A stretch of 64,000 nucleotides of DNA from Promerops cafer. Lineage: Eukaryota; Chordata; Aves; Passeriformes; Nectariniidae. The notes below the pieces were generated by a model. It ran no database searches, was not told the origin of the DNA, and saw only the letters and a program-made list of their open reading frames with translations. Each line of letters begins with the position of its first letter. The first letter of the stretch is position 1. A program made the position numbers and the translations under genes. The stretch covers positions 558,001 through 622,000 of the forward strand of contig VZSE01006029.1 of the NCBI GenBank assembly GCA_013398275.1, read 5' to 3'. Below, one piece after another: positions 18,073 to 32,500 of this stretch.

Positions 18073-21000
18073 TTTCACATAAACCATTTCATTTTACACA
18101 TTATGGCCAGATTCAATCTTCACCTGCAAGATGAGGCTAGGTGTCTCTGAGAGCAGAATCCATTTTTTCTGTACAAAAACCCTCCCTTACAGCAGACTTG
18201 AAAACCATATTCTCTATGCTGAGGTTAATAAATATGATAAATCTGAACAATGAAATGAACAAAAGTTGAATCATCAGCTTGGTGCAGCTCCTTTGCACTT
18301 TTCACTGATGTGAAGTTACACTGACTTTTATCAGCAAAACATTTGACCCATCATATATAAATGAAAAATCACACAGTACAAGAGTGCCCCAAATCCCATG
18401 TGCAAGATGGTAAATAAAAAGTTTTGAAAGCTCTTTGGCACAGGCAGAACTTACAGTTTATGGTCTAGCAACCACATACTGAGAGTCCTGTATCACACAG
18501 CAAGGCATTTGACATGACATCCATGACCAGAGCCAGAGACTTTTTCATTCCCATTACAAGTCGAAATCTTCTGGGTCAGGAAAACGGTTAAAAAATTCAC
18601 AGACCACCAGTTTTCAGAGATAATGTGTCTTCTTCTTGGAGCCCTGACATTAACAAGCAAGCAGAGGATGGAGCTGTCAAATCAGACAAGAATTTGCTTA
18701 GTGCCACCTCTGCTCTGACATTCACTGAAACTCTCCTGCAGCGTTGGTCTTCACCTGCACCAATAAATTGAGTGTGCCCTATCACACTCCCAGCACTGAA
18801 GGCAGCTGGCTTAGCATTGTCTCCATTAAACTGTCCTTGGCTCTGAAACAGGGCAGCTGTGTGCAAATTATATACTTACCTACTCAAAACAGCCCTTGGC
18901 CGTGGGTTTCCCACTCTTTGGGAAGACCACTAGTCACAATGACCCTGGTTAATGTGACAGAAAACTCTAATGGCTCACTAACATCCACAACGCCACTGCC
19001 TGGCTGCTTCCCCAGGCACGAGAATGTGCTGGTGTCAGGAGCAGAGAGCTTGCCTAGAGTGGGTATTGAGGAAATTCACACTGGTGGGTCATGGATGCCA
19101 TTATGCATCTTATGTAGCTTTGAAACACCTAGAGTTACCTGAAAGACAAAAGCCTGCAGCACAGACACGAATGAAGCTGTTTAGTATCTGTCCCTTCTTA
19201 AACTGACCCTTGGGATAAATTTTCAGATCATCACCTTAAATGCCTGAAAAACATAATACTGGAACATAAATGAACACAACCACTGAACTTAGCCACCAGA
19301 CTCATGCTAAAAGGCTTGTTGCTAAAAGGCTCATGCGTAAACTGGATCAGATAAAAAGTTTGTCTTCATGTGCATCTCCCTGATATCTGCCCAGCAAGTT
19401 CTGAGTACATCCATCAGGCAGGTCTGGGCTCCCACAAAATACCTCAGTGGCCACAAATATATTCCCAAAGATGAGGGTGCACATGTGTATATTCACCATA
19501 GACAGAGCTACACATTAAAAAAAAAAAAATTAGTCTTTCCATGGATTACTGTGGTTAAGCCACCCACCACAAACACAGAGAAATGAAGTTCAATTTCCTC
19601 TCCTGCTGCCTACTGCGTTATTCATTCTTCTCCTCCCATTTCCTATCCATTAGGATACCAAGGGAAAGAGCTTGTCTTTGAATCTGTGTCACAGGCAAAA
19701 AACAAAATTGTATTTCGCCAGTCAAAAAGAGAGCACAAGCAGAAACATGAGGGTACAGTCTATTGCTTGTACAAAACTGGGAGAGTTGCTCATGTTTCTT
19801 GCCTGCAGGGCTCGCTCTTTATTTTATATACAGTGACAGCATGAAACCACTGAAGGAGCCCTGGAAGCAGGATGCCAAGCATACAGTACCATTCCTTCCC
19901 CACTAAGAAGTGCTTTCACCATCAGGCTATGCAGAGAGACCATCCTGCACAGCTAAGTCTCATTTATTTTGCTCTTGTCACAAACACAGAGTAATTTGTC
20001 TCATCCCCAAAGCCCACAGAATACATTAGCAGGGGTGGTGCAGGGGGCGAAGAGAATCTAAAGAAAAGAAAGAGGTAGGAGGCATGTCTTTCCTCCTCAA
20101 ATTGCTACTCTCTTCTAAATTATAACACCTTGCAGGCAGCATAGGCAGAAGTTAAAAACCTAATAATTCATGATCATGGCAGAGGAAACATATTAAGATC
20201 TGTTTTCTTTATATCATGAGCAATATGGACTGAATAGAGGAAACATTTGAGTGCTGCTGTTCTTATGTCTAGTATTCACCCAGCAGAGCCCCCAAGAAGC
20301 AGTGAAAGCCACAAAGCTTTTAGCTCTGTGCAAATGAAAAAGTAATCCCTAACACAGGCTGTGATTCAGGTAATTGATTGACAGAAATCATCAGAATAAA
20401 GGGGAGGAAACAGGCACCTGTGCACATTTACGGGCTGGTTTTGCACAGATATGAAGAGCCCATACTATGGATGTTTGCCCAAATCCAAAATCTCTGTGTC
20501 CCTCAGTGGCCACCAAACTAGCCTAGATTCTGTGAAAGATGGTTTCACTTGGAGTTACCTGCATGTGAGTACTTCAAAATGCTACACCAGAAACATTTTG
20601 ATTATAAGGAGGCTGTTTTTCCCAACAAGAATTTTCTTTTTCTCAACAAGAAATTTTCCCACATGAATTTCAAATTTCATAACTGCTTTCAGATTCTTCT
20701 GAAAACAGCCTAAAAAACTGAAACCTAAAGGGAAGGGAGAGGTTCCTAAAATTAGCTGGCTCAACTTCTCCCATTGCTAAAGACAGATAATCAATTTAGT
20801 AGGGCAGAGGAGCTCTAGGCTGCAGCTGGGGTATGCTTGATGTGACTGAGGTCCTCTGGGGGTCTACTGTCATACCAGTTCCCTACCAAGTTGGGAGAGG
20901 CTGCACCTCCACTACTTGTGACAACTAAGACAACGAAGTTTGGGACTGTCCATAATAAATTGTTGTTTGATACTTATTAAAATGAGTAACACAGAAGTGG

Positions 21001-23054
21001 AATGAAAACCCAAACCTTTCTTGCAAATAAAAGAGGGTTTGTTTCGGCAACTTAGATACTAGGTGTATGTTTGTAATGAAACATATGTCCAGTTGAGTGA
21101 AATATTTTCATGAGAACTTATGAAAATCTGTCAAAGTTGATGGGAAATAACATTTTCTTATCATAACAACACTTGGAAATGGATACATGATATTTCTTAT
21201 TACTGCTGGCAAGGGAGAACTTTGCTATTTAGTCATCATCATCACTGACAATCTTGTAATGCAAAGTGCATGACTCGGGAGACCAGGACTAGCAGTAAAA
21301 TGCTCTAGTGGGACTGTAGCACTTCACTTAATGAAGTCTTGGGTTTTTACCTCTTCGATTCACTGAGTCTTCCAAACATTTCCCATTTCCCACTTCCCGC
21401 AAAGCACAAGGAGAAGGTACCAAGCTGCAGGATGGGACTGCAATAAAGTCACTCAGGGTGAACTTTCTCTTCCAGCAATGCTCAAGCCCTTTTTTATTAA
21501 GAGTAGTAAAAACTTCAGGTGAACTAATCAGTTTGAATCCTAAGCTTCTTCACCTAGAGGGGTCAACTAGATGTGCAACACAATTGGAACCACCTGAACA
21601 GAAAAAATAGTGCAACTGTAGTGTTAATGTTTCACAAGCAGTTTAAGGCAAAGGACTAGCAAAATAAAAGGAAATGCTGCACAGGATCTGCAGAAATAAA
21701 TCACCAAGATGTTCCTCATCAATAGAGAAATCAAAAAGCATTTTGGAGAAAAGGCTTCAACAGAGTGCCCTGTGGATTAAACCCCTCCTCTAAATTCTCA
21801 GGTCCTATTATACTTCAAAATATATATCAGAAGCTGTCTGAGTGATGAGACACCATGGCAGAGTTACAAAGTCAACTTTTCAAATACATGTTAAAACTCA
21901 ATTTTCTCTTCTGTCAGAAACATCAAGGAAAACAGTCAGCTTTATAGTTTAATGGAAAAGTTTTATAAATTACAGGTTAGTTTGAGATTAACAAATAGAA
22001 CCAAATCCATAACAGAAGTCACTGTATCAAGATGAAGAGTTTTCATATGTAACAGATGATTTCATACAAGATAAGACCCAAAAGGGCCATTCTTATAAAC
22101 AAAAGACTATAAAATTGCTAAATGTAAAAATAAAAGGTTAATGATACAGCTGCAAATTTGATACCCTATAAATTACTAAATTTTAAAAACTGAGAAGTAT
22201 AATCTACTTTGCATTTGATATTAAAAAGTTGCTTCAATCTGTCATGTAAAACAATCCCTAGAAATTATAACAACTAGAAAAATATCGGTAGTATATCTAA
22301 CAAACTCGTATTTGAGAAATCTAACAAAAATCAAAGAAATATTTAATAACTGGAGAGCTGTAAGACTCTATAGCTTTGAAATCCTTTTGGAAATTAAAAT
22401 AATTTTACAAGGTAGGGAAACAAAAAGGAGAAAAATTATGACTTCACAAATGGACACTGTTACTGTTAGAAACAGACAGCTTTCAAAAATTAAAATAGTT
22501 TACAAAAAATGGTGAATTGAAAAATTACAGTTCATAGTATTCATTTTCTAAATTCAGGTCAGGAATAATGTGCAACATTTGAATTATGCATGTAAGACTC
22601 AGAGTTGGCTGATATTGCTCATACTTATCACAGGAGAAGTTCCAGGGCACAGCACATCACCCATATGAACTGCTGCTCCTAAGGATACAGATGTTTTCTT
22701 CAAAATTCTTATCTCCATCTTATGATCATAAATTTAACCTGTGGCTTCAGGAAGAGTTTCCTAGACATGATGAATCTCTGAGGATTGTTGGTCTTTTTAC
22801 CATTACCACTGGTTCCAATGTGCTGGGCTGAATTACAGTTTAGTCCAGTTTGGCAGATGCAGCTGTTAAAAACTGAAGTTGCTCCCCAGCCTCCTCCAAA
22901 GAAACTCCACCTGGAGCTTTAAGTGCCTTCTGTTCTGAAGCCCCAGGATACCTTTGCTAAGCCCAGCAGTGCAATCACCTTTTCCTCACAACCTATCATC
23001 CCATCNCCAAAAGCAGTTGTAGTTTTTCCTAAAATAACCTAAAGTGATAGAAAA

Positions 23055-23133
23055 TCCTCTCCTCTCCTCTCCTCTCCTCTCCTCTCCTCTCCTCTCTCCC
23101 TCCTTCCCTCTTTCTTTCCCTTCTCCCTTTCTT
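23055..23133. repeat. 79-base pure pyrimidine tract with (TCCTC)8 core
   Basis: Every plus-strand base from 23055 to 23133 is C or T. The first 40 bases (23055-23094) are eight perfect copies of TCCTC; the remainder is an irregular C/T mix. On the minus strand it is a polypurine (GAGGA)n run, which gives the artefactual Glu/Arg-rich frame there. Tracts like this can adopt triplex (H-DNA) structure and are hard to sequence. An assembly gap begins 145 bases downstream. Confidence 0.95.
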
Positions 23134-23278
23134 GTTTTGTGCCCAGATTGGTGAGCACTCCCAAAAAGCTACACACCAACACATGGGGTTGGGCAATGAT
23201 GAGGCAGGAGAGGAGCAGTGGGGGCCTCCTACACCACCTTGCAGCCTGCCCATTTAGCTGGAATAGACAAGACCTTGG

Positions 23279-23358
23279 NNNNNNNNNNNNNNNNNNNNNN
23301 NNNNNNNNNNNNNNNNNNNNNNNNNNNNNNNNNNNNNNNNNNNNNNNNNNNNNNNNNN
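23279..23358. other. Assembly gap, 80 N
   Basis: A run of 80 unknown bases. The true length of the missing sequence is unknown. It lies between the pyrimidine tract and the AT-only block, both of which are difficult sequencing templates. Confidence 0.99.
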
Positions 23359-23619
23359 CATTCCAGGGCTCTTAGGTGTGTATTTCTTTTTCCTTGACAG
23401 ATGTTCCACTGAGAAAACATTTTTGTAAAACCTTGGGGCAAACGCTCAATGTTCACATTTGGAAAATACACACTTTCTAATTTAAGGGGAAAAGACATCA
23501 AAAAGCTGCCAAGCTACTCTGGATAAAACCTCAAATTGGAGAGTAAAAGATTGACTTAACACATGCTAAACCCCAGGATTTCTAACAGGAAATTAACAGG
23601 TGATGAAAGAAGAAGGTTA

Positions 23620-23729
23620 AAATAAATAATTAAGAAGGTTAAAATAACTAAATAATTATTAAATAATAATTAATAATCTAATAATTAAATTAAATAATTA
23701 ATAAATAATTAAATAATAAATAAATAAGT
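23620..23729. repeat. AT-rich low-complexity block (TAAATAATT-type)
   Basis: About 110 bases composed almost entirely of A and T in degenerate AAATAATTA units. The left side includes a direct duplication of GAAGGTTAAAATAA. No coding or regulatory signal recognised. Confidence 0.9.
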
Positions 23730-26700
23730 TGCATCAAAGACTAATGGTAATGCATAAACAACTTTTTATACAAATTTTATACTCCTGCTGTGATTTCAGA
23801 ATTTTACTGACAGGCTTGACTTCAGTAAAAATGAAGATAAGATTAAACACACCAGAGAAATGCTGGGTTTTTAATGCAGGGGAGAGCATTTTAACATGAA
23901 GAGGAAGGGAGGTGTCAGATGATCACTCTTAGCTGAAGAATATTATTTAGCAAGTTGCTGTTCCTCAGCTAAATATTACAGCCTCCTTATCTGTAACTTA
24001 CCATCTTTCAATAGAAGCTTCATTACCAAAAATGAGTGTAGTCAGTGTCACAATTAAATGTTTAACTTTGACTTAGATCACTACTTCATAGCTTTGATGA
24101 CAGTTAAAGGAATCACCTGACCACAGAAGAAACTCTCATTAGATTTTTAATGATCTGCATTCACTTGCTCAGGTGAAATACTAGTTTTTGAGTGGTTTTA
24201 AGATGGTAATCCCTTATAACAGCTCACTAAATACATTTATAAGACTATGTGTCATGGAGGTTATTGAATGTCAGGAAAGACTCTGAGTAAATCACAAATA
24301 TTTGTAATAAGTTCAGTTTAATGGAGCAAAAGAGAAACTTAGCTTTCTGACAAGTAATTGTCAGAGAAGAAAAAAACCTGATGATCAAAAGTGCCTTTGC
24401 AGTCTTGGTCAGACAGATAGGTAATTGGCTGTCACTTGAGCAATTTTAAATAAAATATAAAGCAAAAGAAATATATGTGCTGAAGGAGCTCGATAAAAGA
24501 GCAATAGCCAAGACTAGTGAAGGCCAAAGCATAAAAACAAAGAAAAGAAAGGCAGGCTCAATAAGAAATATCTTGTCTTTTTAAGATAGCCCGTGCTGCT
24601 TTTCAGCAGTGAATGCTATTCTTATTCAGCTGTTCAACTCATATGGAAAATACTCAGAACTAAGTAAAGGTTTTCCCACCATTCTGGTAACTGCTTTGGT
24701 GAACGAGTTCAGTGGAGGGTGATGGCAGTGACAGCACATAATATTGCTGAAGACATGATATTTTAACAAAACAAAATAATTTTTTCTGAGGAGAAAAAAA
24801 GTTTCACTCCTCAATACTTTACCAGTTGTTCTTTGATAAATGTTTAAGAAAAAAGACAGGTAAGGAGCAAGCAGTATATGTTCAATGATTTTTGAAAGCC
24901 AATACACTGCCCTAACAACTCAGAACCAAAAGACCCTACTAAATGAAAGGCAAAGGATTTGATCTTATCAGGTAATTTGGACCCTAGTATAAAAAGGAGA
25001 GCTGGTAAATGCCAGACCTTTAAAATCTATAAATGTAATTAGAGGGTGCTGAAAAGATTCTTTTCTCCACATTTTAACAAACACATACATATATTTAATA
25101 TCACTATTTAACATTATCAGACAGACACAAACCAGAGGTAATTATTAATACAAAACTGTTTTTCTAATTATGGGTACTACAAAAGTCTTGCAACTACACT
25201 GGTGATGTGCAGGAAGATTTTGAGTGATGGATTTGATATGATGTTGTTATATATTTCACCAAACTGTGCCCAACCCTCCAGTTTTGTCTCTGACAAAGCT
25301 CACAAGAAGTCAAAAGAAACCATGACTGCATCAAGGCTGCAGGATCTGGCTCAGAAAGGCAATAACAAATTATTTAAGAATCTCATCAGCATGAGAAGAA
25401 GAGTTTGTTAATATTTATTCTGCAGCATCATCTGACTGCAGTGATACAAAAGGTGGCATCAAATAGTTCCAGTTCCCAGCACTGTTCCACTACAGGTGCC
25501 AGGGTGATATACCTGAGGCTGATGGCTACATCTGTACCAAACAGACCCCATAAAAATGCAGTTACAGTCTGTGGGCAGCCATGGTAGGGAAGAAGCCAGC
25601 TATTGTAATAAAATCCCATAGCGCCAACTCGTCACAGCACAGTGATTTAAGATTGAATTTCAACCCTCCAATGAAGCTGTAACTGATCCCAAAACACTAA
25701 AGTCAAGCCCCTTGGCTGCTTGACCTATAAAATCCTGCAAACAGCTGGAATGAACATGCTTATAATGGCATTTAAGATTCCCTTGGTTGTTTCATTTAAA
25801 TGCCAGCCCACATACAGCAAAAGACAGTGTAAGACATGGTTATAGGTTAAAAATCTTTAAAGATTTCTAACTTACTATGAATGAAAAAGTCCATGTCAAA
25901 ATATACTAGAGAGAATGGAAAAGAAAATTACAATTGACTTCTTTATAATTATATCAAGCTGCATATGTGGTGGATTTAGTCCAAACGAAAGTTTTCATTT
26001 GCCACGCTATTAAATCCCTTCATATCTTCAAATACTAAATTCTTGTAATTGTAATGGTTTTTTTTATTTATTTCCATGTTTGAACACATCCAGTAAATCT
26101 CTGTACCTTTACAGGCTTCCCCAATGTACAGGTTTAAGACATGGTGAAGTACTTACTGACTAACTAAAAGTGAGAATTGAACAGGTTTGCTACTTCTTTG
26201 AATTCTCAAGGATAGCAGGCAAGGTAAGGAGATAACAGATAAGGAGGTAACTTGGTAACAATGAAGCTGATAGCCCTAGATCCCTCCTAGATCCTGATGA
26301 TTATGGGGTCCAGTTTAAAAAAAAGAAAACAGAAAAATTAGAGAAAAAGAAAAAGCTGGGAACCTATGCTGCAGGATCTGTACTCAACCCATCCTCAGCA
26401 TGAAAAGTCTGACTGTGAGGGAGGAGATGCTGAGATGGGCACCCAGACTGCAAGATGAAAGAAGAACTGAAATCCCTGTAAGGTAAACGAGTAAAAGCAG
26501 TTTTTAGAGCCTCTACTTCTTCCCAAAGAGCAACCCTCTACTTTTGAAGTAAGTCTCTTTTATGACTCTTTAAAGCCCTCTAAACCTGTGCAGGCTTTTT
26601 TTAATGCAGACTCCAAAAGAAGACAGAAATTAAACCAGATCGAGCTCTCCTTCCATGACTAAAGAAGATACATGTTCAGAGCTCAAATGGACCTCAACAG

Positions 26701-29298
26701 GTTGAACAGTTAGAGGTTCAAATTTAACAAAGTAAAATTGTTTGATATGAGCTTTGGCATAAAATATCAAATGGCACAAATTGATTCATGCCAGATCTTG
26801 AGAAACATAAGGTTCCCCACAGGATGGTGCATCTTATGTTCAGTTTGTGGTTCCAAAAAGTCAGTGTATCTTCAATCACCGACTCTCTTCTGGCAAAACA
26901 AAGTATTAAGCCAAGGCAGCCAAGTAATAAAAACCATGTACTGGCTGTTACCCCTAATTTAAGCCACAGCACAGAGCTTATTTCCACAGCAGGCAGGAGT
27001 TCAGATGTCTGCCTGGATAATCTTTCCATTTTTTTCCCCAGAAAACGTCTCCAGTGCATCTCTCAAATGCCAGCCACACAAAAATAGAAGAATGAGAGAC
27101 TGCTTATATTCAACAGATGCACAAGGGGAAAAAAAGCAGTTTAGCACCAGCTCAGAAGTCTGATGACGTATCTAAATAGGTCCTTGCACTGCAGGTCATT
27201 CACCTGCTCTCAAATGCCAATTTCAAGTATAGTAGCAACACTCATGGATCCTTTGACTCTGCATATGATGAGACTAGCACTGACAAGAAGACTCTCTGAT
27301 ATTGGATCATTTCATGTTGTCATGTAAAATACAGAAATAGCCTTCTTTGTTTACAGCAGAGCAAAAACATCCCTCCACCTCCTGAGTTATTTGGCCAGGA
27401 AGAAGGGTTGGAATAGGACTGAATAGCAGCATGACAAATATTTTGACCTCATGTTATCTTAAGTAATTAATCAATAAAGTTTATTGCATGAATAGCTTCC
27501 AATAGAGGGCTGTATGGACATTTTTGTCTCATTTAGACATGTAAGTATGTTTTGATTAAAAACAATGGGAAGTCTGAGATTATTCTCAAACATGAAAGAA
27601 GAATACTGTAGTTAGAGGTGGGTGACAACATAGCCATATCTTTCTTTAAATTTCACTCTTTTACAGGTATTCTAAGATCTGGCCATACTCTTGTGGAAAT
27701 AAAACTCCAAATTCACATTATTTTCTGTGATTTTGTAGCCTCCTCACACAGAATGGACAATACAGTTCTCAAAATATATATATAACTACATGTATGGTTT
27801 ACTAGAAGATTGTCAACAAAAACTCGTTCTGGAAAATGATTGTTATAGAGCTACAGGGAAATAAAATATGTCTCTTGGGTCGTTTAAGCTAGATTCTTTG
27901 ATACCAAAATTAACTCCACTTTCAACTCCTTTTAAGGAGTTTAACTTCTACACAAACTGTCTCAATTCCCCTAGTCCTTTTGGAATGCCATTCCAAAATG
28001 TCATTGTTCAAACAGCACCCGTTTCACCTTGACTTCATCTTCCCTGAACATGTGCAGCCAGCACTCTTCTAGATGTGCAAACTCTCACGTGTTCCTTGTC
28101 CAGTGGAAATACATATTTCATTTGGAATCAAATAAGAAGATCTTGACTTTGGCTTGTTACAAACTGGTAATTCATCATTCATAAGAGAAAAGCATGAATT
28201 ATGATCTGAATTTAAAACAAGTATTTAGAAATAGGGATGATACCTTTTGGTCACTTTAAAACTCAAAGGTATACATATAGAAGTGTAAAAGTTCTGTGTA
28301 TGTTATATATTTAGATCTCTTTTATAAAATAAGTGTTCAAATTGTTTAATCTTAACTTTTTGCCCTGATTTTAATAGAACATAATTCATCTCACAGTGAC
28401 TTATTTCCATTTGTCTAGTAATTTCCATTTAATCCTCCAACTTCTGCTTTTTCTCCATAGCAGTTGGACTGCAATGCTTCAGAAAAGTTTATCTAGCCTT
28501 GTCCTTGCAAACCACAGATGCAGTAATTATCTCCCTTTACCTTACCAATTCCTGCCACTATCCACTAGCCCCACTGCTGGTATTTCAGTATGCACTACAA
28601 AAAGATGATAACTAGTGATGTTCAGTGGAGCTGTTCATTTATCTCAGCAGTGGTCTCTCTATTTATCCCACCAGTCAAACCTTCTCCAGCAGCTCTTTTG
28701 TCCATTCTTAGGCACAGCCAAGACATACCCATACTTGTCAATTGTCTCTCAAAAGGCTTGGAGCAGAACAAACAAGTTGAAAAAAGCAGGAGGGCTACCA
28801 GCATGTCACAAAAGACACCAATACTGTTCATAGGCTGGAGGTACTTATTCCTAATTACCTAGAGATGCTCAGCAAGATTACACAGGCAAAAGTGAAGACA
28901 GAGATTGATCTGAAGTTGTGCAGTATAATAGATTCCCATGGTAGAAGATTTCTCCTTTGAGTTTTCAGAATATTGATCCCCAGGATCTGCAAAATTCTTC
29001 AAATGTTTGTCAGTTCATGTTAATGCTATGCACGTAATGTTCCTACACAGCTGAGGTAAGAACACAACAGCCTTAATTAGTTGCAAAGTATCACACCTCT
29101 GTGTGCTGTGCTTTTCTGAGCCATAGCACAATAATGTTTCCTCCAGACTACTTGGATTGCATAGGTTGAAGCTGTGCAAATACCTCCTGGCTATCATCCA
29201 GTTCTTCCCCAGGAAACATCAAGAGATTGGACAGTTTTACAGGAGGCCAATGTTTAAGTTAATGCACAGGGCCTACTTGAGCACTAGTAGAGAAAAAA
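23730..29298. other. Intron 1 between the gap region and CR1, no gene seen
   Basis: Ordinary AT-rich intronic sequence. Frames up to 111 codons occur (26724-27059, minus strand) but show no recognisable motif or splice context. A GTAAGGAGATAACAGATAAGG degenerate purine repeat lies near 26222-26255. Confidence 0.65.
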
Positions 29299-29510
29299 TG
29301 GTTCATGGAATGGTAAAGGTCAGAGGGGACCTCTGGAGGGGACCTGGTCCAAGCTCCCTGCTCAACCCAGGCCACCTAGGGTCGTCTCCCCAGCACCATG
29401 TCTAGATGACTACTGAATATCTCCCAGGGGAGGGACTCCTCTCAGGTACACCGTGCCAGTGCTCAGTCACCCTCTCACAGTAAAAGTGTTTCCTTTTTCA
29501 GAGCCTTTCA
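29299..29510 (-). mobile_element. CR1 LINE fragment, 3' region, truncated
   Basis: The plus strand reads, in order, TTCATGGAATGGTAAAGGTC, AGAGGGGACCTCTGGAGGGG, CCTGGTCCAAGCTCCCTGCT, CAGCACCATGTCTAGATGAC, GAATATCTCCCAGGGGAGG, GTGCCAGTGCTCAGTCACCC and CTCACAGTAAAAGTGTTTCC. This matches the reverse complement of avian CR1 3' sequence. The CTCCCTGCTCAA block is shared with the copy at 6707-6815. About 210 bases remain and the copy is diverged. A duplicated GGGGACCT (29335-29345 area) is a copy-specific change. Confidence 0.92.
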
Positions 29511-32500
29511 GTAGATGATTTCTAGTGAATTCATCAGACGTGCTATGACAGTTTCTGGGGAAAATGGAGGAACTTTTAGAAAATACAAGAAACTCCAAGG
29601 CATGTTTCTGTCTTCAAAACATGCTGGTTTCATTGCAGTGGTAGATCTGATACGACTAAACCAGAATCAAATTTATAAACTTGAGCAAGTTAGTTCTCAT
29701 AAGGAGAACAAAAGGAAACAGAACCAAGTAAGAAGATAAAACAAGTTTAGAGCAAAGGCTCTGGCAAAACCCAGAACCTGTAACCCTTGGTCTCATCAGT
29801 TACCCCAATGAAGCCAATAGGGTTCTTTAGGAACACATGAATGATTGAATGGTAAGTGTGCTAAATGGTAGAACTCTCAAAATTCACCCTCAGCTCTTTG
29901 AGATAAAGGAAGATCTTTACAACGTGTCTGGAACTTCACAGCACTATGCAATTTCCTCTACTGAATCATGATGTTAACTTAAGCAAAATGAATGTCAGAT
30001 GAATCAGAATCTGATTAGAGATGCTTGCAGTAAAGAAAATTGTAAGACCAACCAATCAACTGATAAGTGAATAAACATAAAATGTGGATCAAAAAATAAA
30101 CATATCTCAAGCATCTGTAGAAGGAAGATAGTCTTGCTGGCTCCACGGCTGAAAAAAATTACGCTTGGGAACAGCAGTTGTGGGCAGAAATCTCCAACAT
30201 TTCCTACCACAACTATTGGGACCACAGGCCACAGTGAGACTTTTGGAAGATATCATCTAGAGATACTTATTATGGAACTACTGAAGTTCATATTACTGAC
30301 AGCAAAAGCAGTTGGAACACTGGAATACCATTTGTCTCTTCTGTGAGCAGGCCATTAAGCACGCCTGAGGACGTTTCCTTTGCCTGCTTTTCTGCAAAAG
30401 ACCCAAATTACATGCACGTACTTTGCAGTGCCAGAATATATTCTCACCTGCCCAATATGCACAAGGCTGGAAAGTGTATCTCTACCAAATTTGACCTTAC
30501 TAAATTCTATCTACTTCAAGACTTTTAAGAAGTTGTACTATTTATATGATGGCAGATTTTTGTCTACCATTTCCCCATAGAAGTAGAGTTGTGGTCTTGA
30601 AATTTCAGTAGTATGACTTAATTTCAAGATTCAGGGTGGGGAAGAAAAAGGGAAATTATTCAAAATACTCCAAAATCTTATTTGAGCACAAATACTATCA
30701 AAAGTAAGAAATTATGATGACCAAAACTATGACTATCAAATTGGTATGTTTCACCTTTAGTATAATATTTGAAGGTCTTACTGCTGTGGAAGTCATTCTT
30801 AAAAGTTAGTGAAAAGAATCTTTGAAAGAGCGAGTGGATAAAAATGATACTTGCCTTCCTCCTTTAATCACATTTTATCTACCCAGAATAGATGGATTAG
30901 TACAAAATGTGAAGGGAAGCCTTTAAACCCAGGGAAAAAATCCTGCTGCAGACCTTCTGCCTCATTTAATTTTACTGTGCAAGTTCAGAAAGGGAAGACC
31001 ATGGAGAGAAAATGCGAGGTGTCTTTGTGAATACCAGTAACCACATTAGGCTGTCACAGACTTATACATCCAGTAGATTTCAGTCACTGTAGACTTATTC
31101 ATTCCAGCTTCACCTCCCTAGAGAGAGACACCTGTTTTCAGCAAGGCTAAGCAATCAGTCTATGACAAGAAGTTTTCAGACCCCAGGGAAGGTGTGCTGT
31201 GATCTCTTTTTTTATCATTGCTGGAATAGGCATAAAGACAAGGTGAGCCTGCCTTATCTGATGCCATGGCAAGAAATGATAAACATGCATTATTATCTTG
31301 CAGGAGCTCAGGAAAATCCACTGTCAGAAAAGAAACCTCTTTAACCCAGTGATTCAGCAGATGGGAGTTATATGGAGCAAGCTGATACAAAGAAAACCTA
31401 CCATATTTCTCCATGGGAGGCATGTGCCCCATATGTCTCCTTTGTCTCATTTCCTTTGTAACTTCAGAATTGAAGAGGTGGCAAACACGTTTATTCCTGC
31501 TTCTGCTTGAGCTGTCACACCTCTCATTTTGTCCTGCCATAATGCTGCCTTTGCATATTCACACACCTCCCTAGGGACATGCTGCCCACTAAATCCACAG
31601 GTCTCCCTTTCAGTTCTTTAGGACCAAAGTGTCTCCTGTGCATCTCCAACAAACTCTTCTGTAAACTCTTAATCACAATGACTGCTGCATTTTTGTATGA
31701 CTTGGGGTATATCCCATCATCTGGAGTACTAAGTATTTCTAATGGATTCCTAGAGTTTGGGGTGAACCATATACACCTTGAAGTGTTGGTGGATTTATGT
31801 TCGTCAAACAAAATGGACAGCAAATATTTTGCATAAGTTATGTTTTGATCCTTAATGCTCAACAAGGGGACAGATAATTTGTTCAGAAATATACCACAAC
31901 ATGGCCACTTTGACCATTAAATTTAAACCTTACAGATCTTTTATTCCTGGCCTTGTTAAGAGTTGATGTCTAGTTGTTCTGCTGTAGGGTTACTTTGGAG
32001 ACAAACAGCAATGATGAATTTTAATGACACGCCTCTACTTTCACTGAAGAACCAAAGCGAACCACAGGAGCCAGGAAAGATGCAGTTTATATTTTTTTTG
32101 TGCCCTTTGCACTCTGCCATCTGTCCATCTTTTATCCCCTACAAGAGAAATATGGGGAACAAGATCCTGTTTCATGCTCAAGAGTCAGCTGCACAGTATG
32201 CTAGGAAGGGATAAAATATTTCTTACTGCAATTCTTTGGTAAAATTAATTAAACAATAACCCTTTTTGATTGTAAATGGACAATATATTAACACTGACAG
32301 TCAAAATCCCCCCCGAACTCCCTGTATGTTTCTTGCATGCTTTCCCTAAAAATCTGAGCATTGCTACAGACAGGAAAGTGGATTACCTAAATATTTGCTC
32401 TGATTCAGTGTGACTACACTCATGTTCTTGAATGTTCTTGAATTCCTGGGGGTAGTTTATTGCAATATCTTACTACTTCCAAGGCTGTTGCAATGAGATG

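Larger units (their letters stand above)
17076..23054. other. Intron 1 proximal part, no gene seen
   Basis: Holds small inverted repeats at 17336-17359 and 17622-17652, a 16-bp tandem duplication at 18041-18072 and a 15-bp-period duplication near 19302-19336. A degenerate AACAAGAA-TTTTC duplication lies around 20615-20660. A single ambiguous base (n) is at 23006. No exon or RNA gene was recognised. Confidence 0.65.

Noticed and set aside
23029..23253. Glu/Arg-rich minus-strand frame that looks like a charged repeat protein
   Set aside because: It is a translation of the (GAGGA)n side of the pyrimidine tract, not a gene.
23139..23501. Frames running through the N gap
   Set aside because: The open frame is an artefact of unknown bases being read as X.
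31160..31865. Two slightly overlapping minus-strand frames (113 and 126 codons) resembling a small operon or retroelement remnant
   Set aside because: No reverse-transcriptase, gag, integrase or other motif could be seen. Plus-strand frames cover the same bases, and composition is like the surroundings.
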